Of a DNA stretch of 64,000 nt, positions 55,906 to 64,000 are shown piece after piece; the first letter of the stretch is position 1; the number at the start of each line of letters is the position of its first letter. A model generated the notes under the pieces. That model did not search any database. It was not told the origin of the DNA and was given only the letters and a program-made list of their open reading frames with translations. The stretch is from Sphingomonas sp. JUb134 (GTDB taxonomy: Bacteria > Pseudomonadota > Alphaproteobacteria > Sphingomonadales > Sphingomonadaceae). The stretch covers positions 2,008,501-2,072,500 of the forward strand of contig NZ_SLYP02000001.1 in NCBI RefSeq assembly GCF_004341505.2, read 5' to 3'. A program made the translations under genes and the position numbers.

Positions 55906-55940
55906 CAAAAGGGGCCCGGACGCTTCGCATCCAGGCCCCC
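55906..55940 (-). terminator. Terminator of the xylX-xylB operon
   Basis: GGGGCC-C-GGA (55911-55920) pairs with TCC-A-GGCCCC (55930-55939). On the minus strand the stem is followed by TTTT (AAAA at 55907-55910), as for an intrinsic terminator. It sits between the convergent LacI and xylB genes. Confidence 0.7.
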
Positions 55941-55965
55941 TCCGTTCCACCTGCTTGATGACGCG

Positions 55966-56766
55966 TCAGCGCCAGCCGGCATCGATGAAATAGTCATGGC
56001 CCGTGCACATCCGGGCGTCGTCGGACGCCAGGAACAGCACCAGGGCTGCCACGTCCGCGGGCTGGATGCGGCCGTTCAGGCACTGGCCCGCAATGATCTC
56101 GGCCTCGCCCTCGGGGGTGTACCAGCGCTCCTGCCGGGGCGTCTGGACGTTGCCGGGAACGATGGTGTTCACGCGGATGTTCTCACGACCCAGGTCACGG
56201 GCCAGGCTGCGCGTCAGCCCCTCGATCGCTGCCTTGGAGGTCTGGTAGAGTACCAGTTCGGGCAGCGCGAGGTGCCAGCTGATCGAACCGAAGTTCAGGA
56301 TCACGCCGCCGCCGTTCTGCTTCATCGCCGGGGCCACCGCCTGCGCGGCGAAGAACTGGTGGCGCAGGTTCACCGCCAGCCGCTCGTCCCAATATTCCGG
56401 GGTGACCTGCTCCACCGTATGACGATCGTCATTGCCGGCATTGTTGATCAGGATGTCGACGCCCCCGAGCTCGGCTTCCATTTCCGCAAAGCAGGCGCGC
56501 AGCGCCGCGATATCGGTCAGGTCGCAGCGGAAGAAGCGCGGGGCATGCTCCGCGTCCTGAGAAAGGCGCGCGACCAGCTGCTGGCTCGCTTCCTGGGCGA
56601 TGTCGACGAAGGCGACGCGTGCACCCTGGGCCACGAATGCTTCAATCAGCCCTTCGCCGATCCCCGAGCCGCCCCCGGTGACGATCACCCGCTTGTTCTT
56701 CAGGCTCGGGTAGATCGCCCGCCGTTCGGCCGTACTCGTTTGCTGCAACACGGAAATCCTTTTCAA
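55966..56766 (-). CDS. xylB: D-xylose 1-dehydrogenase (SDR family), XylB-type
   Basis: The 266-residue short-chain dehydrogenase has the Rossmann motif TGGGSGIGEG, NNAGNDDRH, the catalytic serine in FGSISWH and YQTSK (Y-x3-K). It is strikingly like Caulobacter XylB in AIYPSLK, GNDDRH, FGSISWHL, PGNVQTPRQERWYTPEGEA and CTGHDYFIDAGWR. That enzyme oxidises D-xylose (also L-arabinose) to the lactone with NAD+. It starts 18 bases after the stop of xylX, so they form an operon. The later two enzymes (lactonase, xylonate dehydratase) are not in this window. Confidence 0.9.
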   Translation of the reverse strand: MKRISVLQQTSTAERRAIYPSLKNKRVIVTGGGSGIGEGLIEAFVAQGARVAFVDIAQEASQQLVARLSQDAEHAPRFFRCDLTDIAALRACFAEMEAELGGVDILINNAGNDDRHTVEQVTPEYWDERLAVNLRHQFFAAQAVAPAMKQNGGGVILNFGSISWHLALPELVLYQTSKAAIEGLTRSLARDLGRENIRVNTIVPGNVQTPRQERWYTPEGEAEIIAGQCLNGRIQPADVAALVLFLASDDARMCTGHDYFIDAGWR

Positions 56767-56784
56767 CTGATGTTCTGGCGGCGC

Positions 56785-57936
56785 TCAGCGGGCGAGCAGG
56801 CCGCGCTGCGCCAGGTTCTGCATCAGGGCACCGATGCCCTGGCTCCACGGCGCTGCCGCCTTGGAGGTGGTGACAGTGTTCACCAGCGCGCCCAGCCGGG
56901 CGCTCGCGATCGTCACCTGGTCGCCGACCTTGTGGGTGAAGCCCCGGCCCGGCGCGTCCCGGTCCTGTGTGGGCGCGAACAGCGTCCCCAGGAACAGCAC
57001 CAGGCCGTCCGGATACTGGTGCTCGCTCATCGCCTGGGCGAGCAGCGTCTCGGGGTCGCGGCTGATCTCGCGCATCGTGCTGTAGCCGTCGAGCGTGTAG
57101 CCGTCGGTGCCCTCGATCCGCAGCGTCACTTCGGCCACGCGCACGTCGTCGATGCCGAAGCCGCCGTCGAACAGCCGGATGAACGGCCCGAGCGAGCAGG
57201 ACGCATTGTTGTCCTTGGCCTTGCCGAGCAGCAGGGCCGATCGGCCCTCGAAATCGCGCAGGTTGACGTCGTTGCCGAGCGTCGCGCCGACGGCACGGCC
57301 GTTCGCGTCGGCCAGCAGCACGACCTCGGGCTCCGGGTTGTTCCAGGTCGAATCGGAACGGACGCCGACCTCGGCGCCCCAGCCGACGGTGGAAAGCACC
57401 GGCGCCTTTGTGAAGATCTCGGCATCCGGGCCGATCGCGACCTCCAGATACTGGGACCAGAGGCCGTCGGCGATCAGCGCATCCTTCAGCGCCGCAGCCT
57501 CGACCGAACCGGGCACTACCGAGCGGATGCTGCCGCCCAGCGCACTTTCCAGGCGCGTGCGAACTTCGGCGGCGCGCTCATGATCGCCCCGCGCCCCTTC
57601 TTCGATCACCCGCTCCAGCGCGGAAACCGCAAAGGTCACGCCCGCGGCCTTCACGCACTGCAGGTCGATGGGGCTCAGCAGCCGCACCGCGGCGTCGGCA
57701 TCGGGCGAGAGGCCCAGCGTCTCCAGGTCGCCGATCGCCTCGCCGCCGGTTGCGTCCCTCACGCCCTGCGCAACCAGTGCGGACACGGTGGGAGCCACGC
57801 GCGCCATGTCGTGGACGATGCCGTTCTTGATTAGAACTGGGGAGGGGCCGTCGCCGCGATCGATGCGGCCAAGCAAGGTGGCGCTGCGCCAGTCAGCCGG
57901 CAGCGCGCCGAGAATCGAGTGCTGAGTTTCTGTCAT
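56785..57936 (-). CDS. xylX: 2-keto-3-deoxy-D-xylonate dehydratase, XylX-type (FAH family)
   Basis: The 383-residue product belongs to the fumarylacetoacetate hydrolase fold. It closely follows Caulobacter XylX: LPADWRSATLLGRID at the start, DLQCVKAAGVTFAVS, ERVIEE.ARGD, GLWSQYLEVAIGPDAEIFTK, WNNPEPEVVLL, LGNDVNLRDFEGRSALLL and KAKDNNASC. The enzyme removes water from 2-keto-3-deoxy-xylonate to give alpha-ketoglutarate semialdehyde in the Weimberg route. ATG 57936 with GGAGAGGAC just upstream was preferred over 57987. The metal-binding acidic residues lie in the PEPEVVL segment. It is divergent from the carboxylesterase gene. Confidence 0.93.
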   Translation of the reverse strand: MTETQHSILGALPADWRSATLLGRIDRGDGPSPVLIKNGIVHDMARVAPTVSALVAQGVRDATGGEAIGDLETLGLSPDADAAVRLLSPIDLQCVKAAGVTFAVSALERVIEEGARGDHERAAEVRTRLESALGGSIRSVVPGSVEAAALKDALIADGLWSQYLEVAIGPDAEIFTKAPVLSTVGWGAEVGVRSDSTWNNPEPEVVLLADANGRAVGATLGNDVNLRDFEGRSALLLGKAKDNNASCSLGPFIRLFDGGFGIDDVRVAEVTLRIEGTDGYTLDGYSTMREISRDPETLLAQAMSEHQYPDGLVLFLGTLFAPTQDRDAPGRGFTHKVGDQVTIASARLGALVNTVTTSKAAAPWSQGIGALMQNLAQRGLLAR

Positions 57937-58070
57937 GTCCTCTCCGTCCCTGTTAGCGGTATCGTTCACGGCGAAGCGGTCCGTCAAGTGAGCGATGGTG
58001 CCGATGCGTCATCCTCCGGCCCGGGCGCTCTGCCATATCCGCAGTTCGCCCCCTTGCGGGGCTTTCGTCG

Positions 58071-59660
58071 ATGGCCCAGCTTTGCGCGATGAAATGGAAG
58101 CGTCTGCTGCCGTTGCTTCAGGGCGAGTTGGTCTATCCCGGGCGGGTGTCGCACCTCGTCCAGGCGCCCGACGCGAAACGGGAAACCGTTCGGATCGCGT
58201 CCGGCCTCCTGTCGGGCGTCGCGGCGGCGCACGGCCGGGCGTTCCTCGGCATTCCCTATGCGGCGCCGCCGGTGGGCGCGCTTCGCTGGCGTGCACCGCA
58301 GCCCATCGAGCCGTGGCAGGGTGAGCGGGATGCGACCCAAACCGGCTCGCCCGCGGTCCAGAGCGTCGGCCAGGGCCGGTTCGCGCCCGTCGCAGGCAGC
58401 GAGGACTGCCTGTATCTGAACGTCTATACACCGCCGGGAATGGCCCCGATCGGGGGCTGGCCGGTGATGGTGTTCCTTCACGGGGGCGCCTTTTCGCTCG
58501 GCGCCGCAGACAATTACGACCCCAGCCTGCTTGCGACGGAGCAGCAGGTGGTGGTGGTCGCGCCCAACTACCGGATGGGCGCCTTCGGCTTTCTCGCGCA
58601 TCCCGCACTTGCTGCCGAGCAGCCGGACGGCGGCTCTGCCAACTTCGGACTGCTCGATCAGCAGGCGGCCCTTCGCTGGGTTCGCGACAACGTAGCCGCC
58701 TTCGGGGGAAACTCGGGAGAGGTGACGCTGTTCGGCGAATCCGCCGGGGCCTGGGGCACCTCCTACCAGATGCTTTCCCCGGGAGCTGCGGGGCTGTTCC
58801 ACCGCGCCATCCTGCAAAGCGGCGTGGCGGTGGACCCGCTCTCCACCGTGGCAGCCGCAGAGGCCCAGGCGGACGGCGAGGTTTTCGCAGAGCGGCTCGA
58901 CGCCGCAGGCCGGTATGCGCTGGACCGGCTGCGGGCGCTGCCTGCCGCCGACATCGCGCGCGCGGCCCCCATCCGGCGCGGCATCCTCGGCCCGGGGAGC
59001 TGGGGTCCGGTCTGGGGCGACGCGGTGATCCCCGAGGAGCCCGCGCGCGCCTTCGCGGAGGGGCGCTACCGGCCGGTTCCGGTGATCGTCGGCACCAACA
59101 GCGACGAGGGGCGGGTGTTCGGCCTCGGCATCCTCAGTCGCGCGGATTTCGAGGCGCGCGTGCGCGCGGACTGGGGCAGGGACGCCGATGCCGTGCTCGC
59201 CCGCTATCCGGCCGAGACTCGCAGCGAGGCGCAGCTTGCCTTCGCTTCCCTGATTACCGACGCACGTTTTGCGCATCCGGCGGATCGCATGCGACGGCTG
59301 CTTGCCGGCCGCGCGCCCGTCTACGGCTATCGGTTCGACGACGTCGAGGCGCCGTTCACCATCCCGCATCCCTGGGCGCCGATGCCGATGCGCGCCTATC
59401 ATGCAGGCGAGATCGCCTATGTGTTCGGCACCCGCTGGGTACTCGCCAATCCCGCGCGCTTCACCCCTGCACAGGCCCGGCTTGCGCGGCGGATGCGCGA
59501 TCTATGGGGCGCGTTCGCACGGGGCGAGGCACTGCCCGACTGGCCGCAGTTCACCCGCGCCGAGCCGGTCGTGCGCGTGTTCTCCCCGGACGGGGATCGC
59601 ACGGAGACTGACTTCGCCACACGCTACCGCTGCGACTTTTGGGAGGCCCGCCTAGGCTGA
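58071..59660 (+). CDS. Type-B carboxylesterase/lipase
   Basis: The product (up to 529 residues) has the type-B fold: RAFLGIPYAAPPVGALRW, EDCLYLNVYTP, the oxyanion HGGAFSLG, the nucleophile elbow FGESAGAWG, the acid in GTNSDEGRVFG, and a histidine near HAGEIAYVFGTRW. It hydrolyses carboxylic esters, perhaps acetyl or feruloyl groups on plant polysaccharide given the neighbours. No signal peptide is evident. The start is uncertain: ATG 58071, ATG 58089 and GTG 58146 are all in frame and none has a clear ribosome site. It is divergent from xylX and overlaps the convergent lipid kinase gene by 9 bases. Confidence 0.9.
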   Translation: MAQLCAMKWKRLLPLLQGELVYPGRVSHLVQAPDAKRETVRIASGLLSGVAAAHGRAFLGIPYAAPPVGALRWRAPQPIEPWQGERDATQTGSPAVQSVGQGRFAPVAGSEDCLYLNVYTPPGMAPIGGWPVMVFLHGGAFSLGAADNYDPSLLATEQQVVVVAPNYRMGAFGFLAHPALAAEQPDGGSANFGLLDQQAALRWVRDNVAAFGGNSGEVTLFGESAGAWGTSYQMLSPGAAGLFHRAILQSGVAVDPLSTVAAAEAQADGEVFAERLDAAGRYALDRLRALPAADIARAAPIRRGILGPGSWGPVWGDAVIPEEPARAFAEGRYRPVPVIVGTNSDEGRVFGLGILSRADFEARVRADWGRDADAVLARYPAETRSEAQLAFASLITDARFAHPADRMRRLLAGRAPVYGYRFDDVEAPFTIPHPWAPMPMRAYHAGEIAYVFGTRWVLANPARFTPAQARLARRMRDLWGAFARGEALPDWPQFTRAEPVVRVFSPDGDRTETDFATRYRCDFWEARLG

Positions 59661-60536
59661 GGTGGGCGCCATCACCCGGATCACGCCTGCGGCGATGCGG
59701 GCGGTCACCGGCGTCTTCGCCAGCACCTCGCCGTCGATCGAGATCGGCAACGGCGGATCGGTCGCGATCCGCAGTTCGCGGGCGTGGAAGGTGACGGTGT
59801 CATCGCGGCGGGAGTCGAGTCCCAGCACGGTCGCGCCCCAGTTGCGGAGCAGCCCGCGGCGCCCGTTGCGGGCCACCGCCTGGACGATGATCTCCCCGCT
59901 GTCGAGCCGCGCCTCCTCGATCAGCTCGACGCCGCCGTGAAACCGGCCGTTGGAGATGCGGACCTCCGTCGCCGACAGCCGCTTGGCATCCGCACCCTCG
60001 CCGATCACCAGTTCGAACGGGCGGAAGCGGACGAATTGCAACGTCGCCCAGGCGAGATAGCCGGCACGACCGAACCAGCGCTTGAGCTTGTGGGGGATGG
60101 TGCTGGCGATCTGGGGCGAGATGCCGATCGCCGCGCAATTGGCGAAATAATCGCCGTCGATCATTCCCAGGTCGATCCGGCGCGGCGTGCCGTTTCGCAG
60201 CACCTCCACCGCGCCTTCGATCTCGAGCGGAATACCCAGGGTGCGCGCGAAGCTGTTGGCGGTGCCGAGCGGCAGTACGCCCAGGATCGTGTCCGTGCCC
60301 ACCAGATGGTCCACCAGGCTGCTGATCGTGCCGTCGCCGCCGCCCAGGATCAGCAGGTCCGGCTTTCGTGCCATCGCCTGGTCCACCGTCTCGTGCAGCC
60401 GCTTGGGATCCTCGACGGGATGCGGCGCCACTTCGAAGGGCAGGCCGGACAGGGCGGCACATGCCTGGTCGAATTGATCCTGCCCGGTGCGGGACTGCGT
60501 ATTGACGACCAGCGCGGCCGAGCGGATCTTGTCCAT
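59652..60536 (-). CDS. Diacylglycerol/lipid kinase (YegS/DagK family)
   Basis: The 294-residue product has the DAGK catalytic domain: VVNTQSRTG at the start, the nucleotide loop LILGGGDGTISS (65-70 for GGGDGT), GVLPLGTANSFARTLGIP, and the C-terminal beta domain with ISNGRFHGGV and SIDGEVL. It phosphorylates a lipid such as diacylglycerol at the membrane. It is divergent from hemB across about 90 bases. Confidence 0.93.
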   Translation of the reverse strand: MDKIRSAALVVNTQSRTGQDQFDQACAALSGLPFEVAPHPVEDPKRLHETVDQAMARKPDLLILGGGDGTISSLVDHLVGTDTILGVLPLGTANSFARTLGIPLEIEGAVEVLRNGTPRRIDLGMIDGDYFANCAAIGISPQIASTIPHKLKRWFGRAGYLAWATLQFVRFRPFELVIGEGADAKRLSATEVRISNGRFHGGVELIEEARLDSGEIIVQAVARNGRRGLLRNWGATVLGLDSRRDDTVTFHARELRIATDPPLPISIDGEVLAKTPVTARIAAGVIRVMAPTSA

Positions 60537-60628
60537 GCACCCTCAACGCGCAAAGGGGCCGCCGGATGCACGCGGGGTTGCGTGGCCTGCGCTTGCGCAC
60601 CGCCGGAGCTTGGCCCACACAGCGGGGC

Positions 60629-61621
60629 ATGTCTATCGCCTCGTATCCCGCCCTTCGCCTTCGTCGTACCCGCGCCGCCGACTGGAGTCGCCGGCTGCAT
60701 GCCGAAACGGTGCTGACGCCTGCCGACCTGATCTGGCCGCTGTTCATCACGGAAGGGGAAGGCGAGGAGCCGGTTGCCGCATTGCCCGGCGTGTCGCGCT
60801 GGTCGATGGCCGGGCTGGTCGAGCGGGCTCGCGAAGCGCGCGACCTCGGCATCCCCTGCCTCGCGCTGTTCCCGAACACGCCCGCCCATTTGCGCACCGA
60901 TCTGGGCGAGGAATCCTATAACGCGAACAACCTGATGTGCCGCGCGATCGCGACCATCAAGGATGCGGTGCCCGAAGTCGGGCTGCTGACCGACGTCGCG
61001 CTCGACCCCTATACGACCCATGGCCATGACGGCCTGGTGGACGATCGCGGCTATGTGATGAACGATGCGACCGCCGAACAGCTGGTCCGCCAGGCACTGG
61101 CGCAGGCACGCGCCGGGGCGGACATCATCGCGCCCTCCGACATGATGGACGGCCGGATCGGCCTGATCCGCGAAGCGCTCGAGGGGGATGGCCACCACAA
61201 CGTCCAGATCATGGCCTATGCCGCCAAATACGCCAGCGGCTTCTACGGGCCGTTCCGCGATGCGGTCGGCTCGCGCGGGCTGCTGAAGGGTGACAAGAAG
61301 ACCTACCAGATGGACCCCGCCAACGCCGAAGAGGCCCTGCGGGAGGTTTCGCTGGATCTTTCCGAGGGTGCCGACAGCGTCATGGTGAAGCCGGGGCTGC
61401 CGTATCTCGACATCATCGTCCGCGTGAAGAGCAGCTTCGAAGTGCCTGTTTTCGCGTATCAAGTCTCGGGAGAATACGCGATGATCGAGGCAGCTGCCGC
61501 GGTTGGCGCGGGGGACCGCGACGCCCTGGTGCTGGAAACGCTGATGGCGTTCAAGCGCGCGGGCTGCACCGGCGTGCTGACCTATCATGCGGCGCATGCT
61601 GCCCGGTTGCTCGGCGCGTGA
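60629..61621 (+). CDS. hemB: Delta-aminolevulinic acid dehydratase (porphobilinogen synthase)
   Basis: HemB joins two 5-aminolevulinate molecules into porphobilinogen in heme synthesis. The 330-residue product has both catalytic lysines, in IMAYAAKYASGFYGPF and DSVMVKPGLPYLD. The metal loop is DVALDPYTTHGHDG, where the cysteines of the zinc form are replaced, so this is the magnesium-dependent type common in alphaproteobacteria. ATG 60629 gives the usual N-terminus (YPALRLRRTRAADWSRRL). Confidence 0.98.
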   Translation: MSIASYPALRLRRTRAADWSRRLHAETVLTPADLIWPLFITEGEGEEPVAALPGVSRWSMAGLVERAREARDLGIPCLALFPNTPAHLRTDLGEESYNANNLMCRAIATIKDAVPEVGLLTDVALDPYTTHGHDGLVDDRGYVMNDATAEQLVRQALAQARAGADIIAPSDMMDGRIGLIREALEGDGHHNVQIMAYAAKYASGFYGPFRDAVGSRGLLKGDKKTYQMDPANAEEALREVSLDLSEGADSVMVKPGLPYLDIIVRVKSSFEVPVFAYQVSGEYAMIEAAAAVGAGDRDALVLETLMAFKRAGCTGVLTYHAAHAARLLGA

Positions 61622-61690
61622 TCTGAACCGCGTGCGTCTGCGTACCCGACGAGCCGTGACCGGCATGGACCTGTTGCGGAGGGGGCGGCG

Positions 61691-63922
61691 GTGACCCAGC
61701 CGGCGTTTCCGCGCCCCGGGCCTGCGCGCGCGCTCTTCGCGCTGACGATCCTGACGGGATCGTTCCTGCTGTTCCTGGTCCAGCCGATGGTCGCGCGCAT
61801 GGCACTGCCGCGGCTTGGCGGCGCTCCGGCCGTCTGGAACTCGGCGATGCTGGTCTACCAGGCGCTGCTGCTTGGCGGCTACGCCTACGCGCACTGGCTG
61901 GCGCATCGCCGGCCCCGTACGCAGGCGCTGACCCACCTCTCGGTTCTGGCTCTCGCCGCCTTGTGGCTTCCGATCGGCCTATCGGCGATGCGCCTGCGGG
62001 CCGGCGCGGAGCCGGGGCTGTGGGTGCCGTGGCTGCTCGGCGCCTCGATCGGCCCGCTGTTCTTCGCGGTTTCGGCTCAGGCTCCGCTGATGCAGCGCTG
62101 GTACTCGACGGCAACCGGCGGGCGGGACCCCTATGCGCTCTACGCAGCCTCCAACGTGGGCAGCTTCGCCGGGTTGCTCGCCTATCCGCTGCTGGTCGAG
62201 CCCAAGCTGGCACTGGCCGGTCAGAGCTGGCTCTGGACGGGTGGCTACCTCTTCCTGGTCCTGCTAGTGCTCGCCTGCGCGCTGCTGCTGCCCCGCAGCG
62301 GCCCCGCTGCGCACCGCCCGCCGCTGACCAGCCCGGCCCCGACGCGAGGGCGCCTGTGGTGGTGGATCGCGCTCGCGTTCGTGCCCTCGGGGCTGATGAT
62401 CGAGACGTCGAGCTATCTCACCACCGACATCGTCGCGGTGCCGCTGCTCTGGGTGCTGCCGCTCGGCCTCTACCTCCTGAGCTTCACCGTCGCCTTTGCT
62501 GCGCGGCGTGGCCTCGCCAATTTCCTCACCCGCTACGCACCAGTGGCGGTGCTGGTGTTCGGCACCATGGTGATCGCCGGCCACCACGGAAACGCGGCGG
62601 CCAACGCCGCCGTCGCGCTGCTGCTGCTGTTCGTGGTGTCGGTCGCCCTTCACAGCTGCATGTACGAGAATCGGCCCGCGCCGGAGCGGCTCACCGGCTT
62701 CTATCTCGCCATGTCCGTTGGCGGCGCGCTCGGCGGCGTGTTCGCCGGGCTGGTCGCACCCGTGCTGTTCGACTGGACCTATGAGTTCCCGCTGCTGATC
62801 CTGGCAGCGGGCGTGCTGGTGCCCCAGCACTTCCTGTTGCCGATCACCGCGCAGCTTTGGGGGGAAGGGCGTGCCCGGCGGCGGATCATCGCTGCCGCAA
62901 TGCTGGCTGTGACCGCGTTCGCCGTCTGGCTCGGCCTCGACCATCAAGCCGGCTTGTCGGGCGGGGCTCGCCAGGGGGTCGTGTTCGTGGCGCTCGCCCT
63001 GCTCGGGCTGTTCGCGATCGGGGTGCGGCCGGTATTCGCTGGCGTGCTCGCCGGCGCGCTGTTCCTGTTCGGCGTCTACGACGCGCTGCGGCTCTCGGCG
63101 GTTCCGGGCGCTCGCACGCGGAGCTACTTCGGCGTCTACACCATCACCGAACGTCCCGAGGCGCGCGATCTCGCGCACGGCACGACCCTCCACGGCGTGC
63201 AGTTGCTCGGCAGCGAGGCGCGGCTGCGCCAGCCGACCACCTATTACGTCCCCGGCTCAGGCGTGGGGCAAGCGATGCGTGCGCTCCCGACGCTGTTCGG
63301 AAGCCATGCGCGCGTGGGCGTCGTCGGCCTCGGAACCGGCACGCTCGCCTGTTACGCGCGACCGGGCCAGCGCTGGCGCTTCTATGAGATCGACCCGGCG
63401 GTGGTGCGGATTGCCAGCGATCCGCGCCGCTTCAGCTTCCTCGACCGCTGCCTGCCCGGCGCCGACATCAAGCTCGGCGACGCGCGGCTCTCGCTCGCGG
63501 ACGAGCGGAGCAGCGATCTCGACCTGCTGGTGCTCGATGCCTTCACCTCCGACGCGGTGCCGCTGCACCTCATGACGCGCGAGGCGTTCGAAACCTATGC
63601 CCGCGTGCTCGCGCCCGGCGGGCTGCTGCTGCTGCACACCTCCAACCGCTATCTCGCAATGGAACAGGTGGTTGCCGCGACCGTCGCTGGCACCGGCTGG
63701 AAGGCGGCTGCCTTCGACTATTTTCCGACGGACGACGAGGCAGGGCAGGAGGCGACCGCGTCGGAGTGGATCGTACTCGGCCGCGGCGACAGCTTCGGCC
63801 GCCTCGTGCGCTCGGATGCCGGGTGGCGTGCCCTCCGCCGCGAACCGGGCCTCGCGCCCTGGACCGACGACTATGCGTCGATCGTGCCGGTGCTGCGCGG
63901 CGTCACGATCGACGCGAACTAG
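61691..63922 (+). CDS. Membrane protein fused to a spermidine-synthase-like domain
   Basis: The 743-residue product has about twelve membrane helices in its first 480 residues (for example LTILTGSFLLFLVQPMVA, a family hallmark) and a C-terminal methyltransferase-fold domain like spermidine synthase (VGVVGLGTGTLACYARPGQ, YEIDPAVVRIA and DLLVLDAFTSDAVPLHLMTREAF). No enzyme activity has been settled for such fusions; polyamine aminopropyl transfer is only a possibility. GTG 61691 follows GGAGGGGG at about 61678, a good ribosome site. It lies 69 bases after hemB. Confidence 0.88.
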   Translation: MTQPAFPRPGPARALFALTILTGSFLLFLVQPMVARMALPRLGGAPAVWNSAMLVYQALLLGGYAYAHWLAHRRPRTQALTHLSVLALAALWLPIGLSAMRLRAGAEPGLWVPWLLGASIGPLFFAVSAQAPLMQRWYSTATGGRDPYALYAASNVGSFAGLLAYPLLVEPKLALAGQSWLWTGGYLFLVLLVLACALLLPRSGPAAHRPPLTSPAPTRGRLWWWIALAFVPSGLMIETSSYLTTDIVAVPLLWVLPLGLYLLSFTVAFAARRGLANFLTRYAPVAVLVFGTMVIAGHHGNAAANAAVALLLLFVVSVALHSCMYENRPAPERLTGFYLAMSVGGALGGVFAGLVAPVLFDWTYEFPLLILAAGVLVPQHFLLPITAQLWGEGRARRRIIAAAMLAVTAFAVWLGLDHQAGLSGGARQGVVFVALALLGLFAIGVRPVFAGVLAGALFLFGVYDALRLSAVPGARTRSYFGVYTITERPEARDLAHGTTLHGVQLLGSEARLRQPTTYYVPGSGVGQAMRALPTLFGSHARVGVVGLGTGTLACYARPGQRWRFYEIDPAVVRIASDPRRFSFLDRCLPGADIKLGDARLSLADERSSDLDLLVLDAFTSDAVPLHLMTREAFETYARVLAPGGLLLLHTSNRYLAMEQVVAATVAGTGWKAAAFDYFPTDDEAGQEATASEWIVLGRGDSFGRLVRSDAGWRALRREPGLAPWTDDYASIVPVLRGVTIDAN

Positions 63923-63928
63923 TCTGGA

Positions 63929-64000
63929 TCAGGCGAGCAGCGCCTCGATCGTGCGGACCCTCTGCACCTGCGCATCGGCGCGCTCGCGGCCGCTCTTCAA
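63929..64000 (-). CDS. C-terminal end of an unidentified gene
   Basis: On the minus strand the last 24 codons read LKSGRERADAQVQRVRTIEALLA and then TGA, with G/C-rich third positions. The gene enters from beyond 64000 and converges on the spermidine-synthase-like gene with 6 bases between stops. Too short to name. Confidence 0.5.
   Translation of the reverse strand: MKSGRERADAQVQRVRTIEALLA

Noticed and set aside
55996..57834. A 612-codon plus-strand open frame over xylB and xylX
   Set aside because: Antisense shadow; the minus-strand proteins match known xylose enzymes along their full length.

Overview
The window is about 64 kb of GC-rich chromosome from an alphaproteobacterium, most likely a sphingomonad (Sphingomonas or a close relative). 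The evidence is the cckA / response regulator / recA neighbourhood, TonB-dependent receptors next to 2-oxoglutarate oxygenases, an alphaproteobacterial SOS box (GTTC-N7-GTTC) before recA, xylose genes of the Caulobacter type, and codons with a strong G/C third position. I saw no IS element, prophage, CRISPR array, rRNA or tRNA. Family names rest on motif recognition by eye, not on searches.

Layout. 1-1783: a divergent pair, a partial soluble lytic transglycosylase and dapA. 1889-6360: a small PAS protein and a coupled diguanylate cyclase / phosphodiesterase pair. 6582-16955: one tightly overlapping cellulose operon (bcsP-like, bcsQ, fused bcsAB, bcsC, bcsD, bcsZ), divergent from the cyclic-di-GMP pair; BcsA carries a PilZ domain, so synthesis and control of the activator sit beside its target. 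17082-22185: a dicarboxylate-type symporter, an RBBP9-type hydrolase and a decayed paralog, a GH16 glucanase, a small ORF, and a proline iminopeptidase. 22288-29654: housekeeping genes smpB, a DUF2062 protein, an M13 peptidase, cckA (split by an apparent frameshift), a single-domain response regulator and recA.

30022-33308: a GH43 hydrolase, an S10 carboxypeptidase-like protein and a small secreted protein, all on the minus strand. 33519-39943: a large TonB-dependent receptor beside three putative 2OG-Fe(II) oxygenases, one fused to TPR repeats; this is the least understood group here. 39980-43640: a DUF885 peptidase-like protein, then a coupled glycosyltransferase and LpxH-like phosphoesterase. 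43755-49957: two minus-strand iron/siderophore gene groups (DUF3649-PepSY-DUF3325 and DUF2946-TonB receptor-PepSY), with a Fur-box-like site before the first. 50090-51217: a cysteine desulfhydrase-like PLP enzyme.

51381-59660: carbohydrate use: an SGNH hydrolase, a GH3 glucosidase, a divergent LacI regulator, xylB and xylX of the oxidative xylose pathway, and a type-B carboxylesterase. 59652-64000: a lipid kinase, hemB, a membrane-fused spermidine-synthase-like protein, and the end of an unidentified gene.

Palindromic GC-rich intergenic repeats occur at about 21.1, 29.8 and 51.3 kb. The main anomalies are the cckA frameshift, the nonsense-interrupted hydrolase paralog, and the roughly 20 kb carrying cellulose and c-di-GMP genes between dapA and smpB.
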